From contig JASLHL010000195.1 in assembly GCA_030152225.1 (NCBI GenBank), positions 1-7,846 of the forward strand: DNA of 7,846 nucleotides, given 5' to 3'. The notes beneath the pieces were generated by a model, which saw only the letters and a program-made list of their open reading frames with translations, had not been told where the DNA came from and did not search any database. Positions within the stretch are counted from its first letter, which is position 1. Each line of letters starts with the position of its first letter. Both the position numbers and the translations under genes were made by a program. This document shows positions 4,746-7,846 of the stretch, piece after piece. Origin of the DNA: Flavobacterium sp. (lineage in GTDB: Bacteria > Bacteroidota > Bacteroidia > Flavobacteriales > Flavobacteriaceae).

Positions 4746-6578
4746 ATGAGATATTTTTCTTACGCCGTTGTTTTCTTTTGTTTTTGTATGAATGCCTTAT
4801 ATGGACAGCAGAATTTAGTGCTTAATCCCAGTTTTGAAGATGTGAATGAGGAGGAGTTAGGTTGTGGATTTTATACGTCTCCCACAGAATTCAATAACGC
4901 TATTCAGAGTTGGACGCTACCTTCTTTAGGAACTTCGGATATTTATCATATGAGTTTGGATGAATCCTGTATAACATCCCCTTTAAATCCCTTAATGGTA
5001 TCTTTATTACCCAGAACGGGGGATAGTATGGTTGGTATAATTGTGGATGAGAATATGTATTATTCTAATGAAGAAAATAATAGTATAACTAATAAATATA
5101 GAGAATACATCCAAGGACAATTAAGTTCTCCCTTAATAGTGGGGAAAAAGTATAAAGTGAAATTTTATACTTATTTGTCTAATTATAGTAGTTATGGAGT
5201 AAATAATATGGGAATCAAATTCTTTGCGGATTCTTATTTTCAAGATAATGATTCTTTAATAGATCAAATTCCTGACGCAAATCATGCTGAGGTTATCATG
5301 GCAAGAGACGAATGGTATTTAATTGACTTTGAATTTATACCTCAAACTGTCGGATTGAATTATTTTGTTATTGGAAATTTTTCAAACAATGATAATACCT
5401 TAATAGAGATAGTAGAAGGAACAATTACTAATCCATTGCCCATGTTTCCAACTTCGTACTATTTTATTGACGATGTTTCAGTTGTAGATATTTCTCCTCC
5501 TATTTTCGATCCGATGGAATCCTTTTGCCAAGGAGCTACTTTTACTTTACCAGAACAATCTGAGAATGGTTATTCAGGAAGTTGGTCGCCCGCAGTTAAT
5601 AACCAAGAAACCACTACCTATACTTTTACACCCGATAACCCTGATATTGAGTCTGTAACCTTAACCGTTGAGATTATAGAACCTCATATTGAGTCTATTT
5701 TTGATGTAGAAACAAGCGTATGTAATGGAACAACTTTTACTTTACCAAGTGTCTCAGAAAATGGAATAACAGGTACTTGGTCACCTGAAATAAACAATCA
5801 AAAGACAACGACGTATACGTTTACCCCTGAAGCTGGTTCTTGTGCGTTAGAAACTTCTATTACGATAGAAGTCGTCGATATACTAACACCTGAGTTTAGC
5901 CTTCCTACTTTTATCTGTGCAGGAAGTTCATTAGTTTTACCAGAGTTATCTAATAATGGAATTTCTGGTACTTGGACACCTACTATTGACAATCAGCAAA
6001 CGACAACGTACACCTTTACACCGGTAGGATATGATTGTGCTGTACCAGTTACAGTAACAGTAGAAGTTAAACGAATAGATACGCCACTATTGAATTCCTA
6101 TTGCGCTAAAAACGAGCTTTATGTTGAAGTAGTAAATCCTGACTTGACGAACCAATTCCAATGGCAAATAAATGGTATAGCAATGGAGGAATTGTCTCCA
6201 ACGATTCAGTTGTCGAAATATGCGAATCTTTTGCATGACAAGCAAAATAAAGTAACGGTAAGTATGACCAATACTTCAGGTTGTATCACCACGAATACCG
6301 TAGAAATTGACAATAAAAACCTTTGCTTAGTTCCAAGAGGAATTTCACCTCAAGGGGATGGGGTAAACGATAGTTTTGATCTCAGTCATTTTGGAGGAGT
6401 TTCACTTCAAATTATCAATCGCTATGGGATGAAAGTGTATGATAAGAAAAACTACCAGAATGAATGGTTTGGACAAACGAATTCGAGTACTACATTACTA
6501 CCTAGCGGAACGTATTTTTATCAGTTTGTTACCAATCAAGGAGAAACGCTTTCCGGATGGGTGCAGTTGGTATATTAG
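4746..6578 (+). CDS. Secreted multidomain protein with gliding-motility/T9SS C-terminal domain
   Basis: The 610-residue protein has a signal peptide (hydrophobic 5-18, likely cleavage after LYG at 20). Residues 21-250 begin NLVLNPSFED and include YFIDDVSVVDI at about 238-249, which is the layout of a jelly-roll, carbohydrate-binding-like domain common at the start of Bacteroidota surface proteins. Three Ig-like modules of exactly 65 residues follow (253-317, 318-382, 383-442), then an Ig/PKD-like domain (about 445-522) with C453 and C513. The C-terminus (528-610) has PRGISPQGDGVNDSFDL, INRYGMKVYDKKNYQNEWFG and LPSGTYFYQF, matching the TIGR04131/CHU_C gliding-motility-associated C-terminal domain, the type B signal for export by the type IX secretion system. 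I expect a surface-anchored adhesin or similar; the ligand is unknown. No enzyme motif is seen. It is the only gene between the two direct repeats, and its first 750 bp look more AT-rich than the neighbouring genes. Confidence 0.88.
   Translation: MRYFSYAVVFFCFCMNALYGQQNLVLNPSFEDVNEEELGCGFYTSPTEFNNAIQSWTLPSLGTSDIYHMSLDESCITSPLNPLMVSLLPRTGDSMVGIIVDENMYYSNEENNSITNKYREYIQGQLSSPLIVGKKYKVKFYTYLSNYSSYGVNNMGIKFFADSYFQDNDSLIDQIPDANHAEVIMARDEWYLIDFEFIPQTVGLNYFVIGNFSNNDNTLIEIVEGTITNPLPMFPTSYYFIDDVSVVDISPPIFDPMESFCQGATFTLPEQSENGYSGSWSPAVNNQETTTYTFTPDNPDIESVTLTVEIIEPHIESIFDVETSVCNGTTFTLPSVSENGITGTWSPEINNQKTTTYTFTPEAGSCALETSITIEVVDILTPEFSLPTFICAGSSLVLPELSNNGISGTWTPTIDNQQTTTYTFTPVGYDCAVPVTVTVEVKRIDTPLLNSYCAKNELYVEVVNPDLTNQFQWQINGIAMEELSPTIQLSKYANLLHDKQNKVTVSMTNTSGCITTNTVEIDNKNLCLVPRGISPQGDGVNDSFDLSHFGGVSLQIINRYGMKVYDKKNYQNEWFGQTNSSTTLLPSGTYFYQFVTNQGETLSGWVQLVY
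5502..6071 (+). repeat. Three tandem Ig-like modules (195-bp period) inside the T9SS protein gene
   Basis: Cysteines C261, C326 and C391 are exactly 65 residues apart, and each is followed by F/S-x-LPxxSxNGxxGxWxP, then NQxTTTYTFTP. Modules 2 and 3 have a second cysteine 40 residues later (C366, C431), which suggests a disulfide in each; module 1 lacks it. Such modules usually act as spacers or binding units in surface proteins. The DNA copies have diverged considerably, so the duplication is not recent. Confidence 0.85.
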
Positions 6579-6920
6579 GTGGTGCAGGTTGTTATTTGCG
6601 CAGTTCGCACGATTTGCCTAGCTGTTTGTGAGATAGCCTTAAAATCAATAGTTATTCATTTTCACTACAAAATTTTCTTAACTAGAAAGAAGGCGTACAA
6701 CCACCTTATTCTGCTGACGTAGGAAGCATCGCTTCGGTTAATCCATGTTGCATATACTATGCTTTGTACTAAGATGTAGGGTGGATTTAACGGGTGTGAC
6801 TTTTCGTTCCTCAAGGTGATAAACAGATGGAACTCAGCCTAACCCATATCTCTCACCTAGTTTATATTTTGTTTTGGTGTTCGATGAACCTACACTGTGT
6901 CTCGGTTTCCCATAACCATG
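6579..6920. other. Unexplained non-coding stretch inside the repeat-flanked segment
   Basis: These 342 bp hold no credible gene on either strand. I see small inverted repeats only: GAAGC/GCTTC (6723-6735), GCATA/TATGC (6750-6762) and AGGTGA/TCACCT (6814-6819 and 6853-6858). No typical rho-independent terminator follows the T9SS gene; TGCG/CGCA just after its stop has no T-tract. The base composition of 6680-6920 is mixed and less AT-rich than a normal intergenic region here, which would suit the remains of a mobile element or a structured RNA. I cannot identify it. Confidence 0.4.
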
Positions 6921-7184
6921 CTTAAAACTTCTCAATCGCCCCTAAACCAAACAGCGCAAAATCGTATTTCACGGGATCAACAGGATCCAGTTTACGCAAA
7001 GCCGTATCCAATTCCAAAAGTGCCTTAGCGTCGTTTTGTGTGCGTTTTAGGATCCCTAGTTTACGCGCCATATTTCCTGAATGTACATCGAGTGGACAAG
7101 ATAACTCACTAGGCGATACGCCTTTCCATAACCCAAAATCAACACCTGCGTTGTCGTTTCTGACCATCCAACGGAGGTACATAT
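6921..7184. repeat. Right copy of the 264-bp direct repeat, inside the intact TIGR02757 gene
   Basis: This is the partner of 4358-4621, in the same orientation and gap-free with five mismatches. It forms the last third of the intact gene at 6922-7680, so the repeat boundary on the right is internal to a coding sequence. On the left it coincides with the base just after the gene's stop codon on the minus strand, meaning that the shared segment runs from the gene's end into its coding region. Confidence 0.95.
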
Positions 7185-7680
7185 TAATCCTTTTCGCCGC
7201 CGACCCTTTTAATGGATCTGAGATGTGTTTTTGGGTACGCGATTGGTGTTGAATTTCAAAGAATACCGTTTTAAACTTCGAAATACGCTCCTGTAGAGGC
7301 AAAGACGAATCGCTGAACACAGCTTCTAAACCTCCGTGATTGAGGTAAATGTGTTGCAACGCTTGGATAAAAGTTGTAAAATCTATACTGTTAAAGGTAC
7401 GGTGTACGAAGCCTTCTAAAGCGTCTAAATGATCTTCGTTGTGACTCATAACAAAATCATAGGGTGAATTACCCATTAATTCCATCATCTTATGTGCATT
7501 TTTGATGATCATCTTTCGGTTGCCCCAAGCGATGGTAGCACTTAAAAAGCCTGCAATTTCAATATCTTCTTTTTGGGTGTATAAATGCGGGATTTGTACA
7601 GGGTCATCCACAATAAAAGAGGGATTGTTGTACAGGAGTACCTTTTCGTCTAAAAATTCTTTGAGTTCATGTTGTTTCAT
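6922..7680 (-). CDS. TIGR02757 family protein (DUF2400)
   Basis: The 252-residue protein appears complete and lacks a signal peptide or membrane segment, so it should be cytoplasmic. Family marks I recognise are the N-terminal DxPVQIPHLYTQKEDIEIAG (about 25-44), an FLSATIAWGNRK segment near 45-56, and the C-terminal run from CPLDVHSGNMARKLGILKRT to DPVDPVKYDFALFGLGA. The family is common in Bacteroidota and, as far as I know, has no established biochemical role. The PLDVH...LG...DP.KYDFALFGLG part faintly recalls helix-hairpin-helix DNA glycosylase-like proteins, but this is an impression only. A -7 box lies just before the start codon. The last 262 bp of the gene are duplicated at 4359-4620. 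Without the segment between the repeats the gene would be convergent with the SufR-like regulator, probably the ancestral order. Confidence 0.9.
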   Translation of the reverse strand: MKQHELKEFLDEKVLLYNNPSFIVDDPVQIPHLYTQKEDIEIAGFLSATIAWGNRKMIIKNAHKMMELMGNSPYDFVMSHNEDHLDALEGFVHRTFNSIDFTTFIQALQHIYLNHGGLEAVFSDSSLPLQERISKFKTVFFEIQHQSRTQKHISDPLKGSAAKRINMYLRWMVRNDNAGVDFGLWKGVSPSELSCPLDVHSGNMARKLGILKRTQNDAKALLELDTALRKLDPVDPVKYDFALFGLGAIEKF

Positions 7681-7685
7681 AGAGA

Positions 7686-7693
7686 CAAAGCTA
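7686..7693 (-). promoter_or_regulatory. -7 box of the TIGR02757 gene
   Basis: The minus strand reads TAGCTTTG here, a perfect TAnnTTTG, ending 5 bp before the ATG at 7680. No TTG lies at the expected -33 distance. If the box is used, the transcript would begin at or next to the start codon, giving a leaderless message, as proposed for the hydrolase gene at 626. Confidence 0.5.
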
Positions 7694-7814
7694 GGGAATT
7701 ATTGGGAGGAATAGCTAAAATTTGTTGGATAGGAAAATTAGGGGGCTTGTGATAGCTTAAAAACTACCACAGACTACTTAGGCCTAAAACGAAGAGTAAA
7801 AACAGGGGAATACA

Positions 7815-7846
7815 AGAAGAAAATGCAGCCTTTTTGCAAAAGGCTG
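7815..7846 (-). terminator. Hairpin at the right edge, probably the terminator of a gene outside the window
   Basis: CAGCCTTTT (7826-7834) pairs perfectly with AAAAGGCTG (7838-7846) around a 3-nt loop. On the minus strand it is followed by CATTTTCTTCTTG, a T-rich tail, so it would end a minus-strand gene beyond the right edge. The plus-strand tail is cut off, so a role in that direction cannot be judged. Confidence 0.5.

Noticed and set aside
5502..6071. CRISPR-like repeat array
   Set aside because: The 195-bp period is diverged and keeps one reading frame through a secreted protein; these are protein modules.
6439..6621. 60-codon plus-strand frame overlapping the end of the T9SS protein gene
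   Set aside because: It mostly overlaps the conserved C-terminal domain in another frame and is rich in Arg; no independent support.
6660..6920. Group II intron remnant
   Set aside because: The G/A-rich minus-strand sequence gave a vague resemblance, but I could not locate a domain V hairpin, a GTGYG start or any reverse transcriptase coding, so I do not call it.

Overview
The window looks like chromosomal DNA from a member of the Bacteroidota, most likely the Flavobacteriaceae; a Myroides- or Flavobacterium-like host is my inference. The evidence is AT-rich DNA, almost no Shine-Dalgarno sequences, promoters with the Bacteroidota -7 box TAnnTTTG, and families typical of this phylum: a gliding-motility/type IX secretion (T9SS) C-terminal domain, DUF2480 and TIGR02757/DUF2400.

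Layout. Positions 2-475 (+) are the 3' part of an unrecognised gene cut by the left edge, closed by a terminator. Positions 626-2167 (+) encode an exported serine hydrolase of the beta-lactamase/PBP4* type with a C-terminal TPR segment. A strong, probably bidirectional terminator separates it from two minus-strand genes: a DUF2480 protein (2247-2744) and, upstream of it, an Mn-type superoxide dismutase (2798-3421) with its own promoter and its own hairpin terminator. Divergent from the dismutase is a winged-helix regulator (3618-4268) with the C-terminal cysteine cluster of SufR-type Fe-S regulators. The 196-bp region between them holds both promoters and several inverted repeats, so control of the dismutase by this regulator is a natural hypothesis.

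The right half contains the main oddity. An intact TIGR02757/DUF2400 gene (6922-7680, minus) has its last 264 bp present a second time, in the same orientation, at 4358-4621. This second copy is a dead 3' fragment with a nonsense codon. The two direct repeats bracket one secreted multidomain protein with a T9SS-type C-terminus (4746-6578, +) and about 340 bp of unexplained non-coding DNA. This looks like a cassette inserted at the 3' end of the TIGR02757 gene, with that end duplicated so the gene stayed intact. Recombination between the repeats would remove 2,563 bp and place the intact gene convergent to the regulator.

Functionally, the dismutase and regulator make an oxidative-stress/Fe-S module, while the hydrolase and the T9SS protein belong to the cell envelope and surface. 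No tRNA, rRNA, CRISPR array, integrase or transposase was seen. I found no convincing new multi-gene system; the flanked cassette and the sod/regulator control region deserve the closest look.
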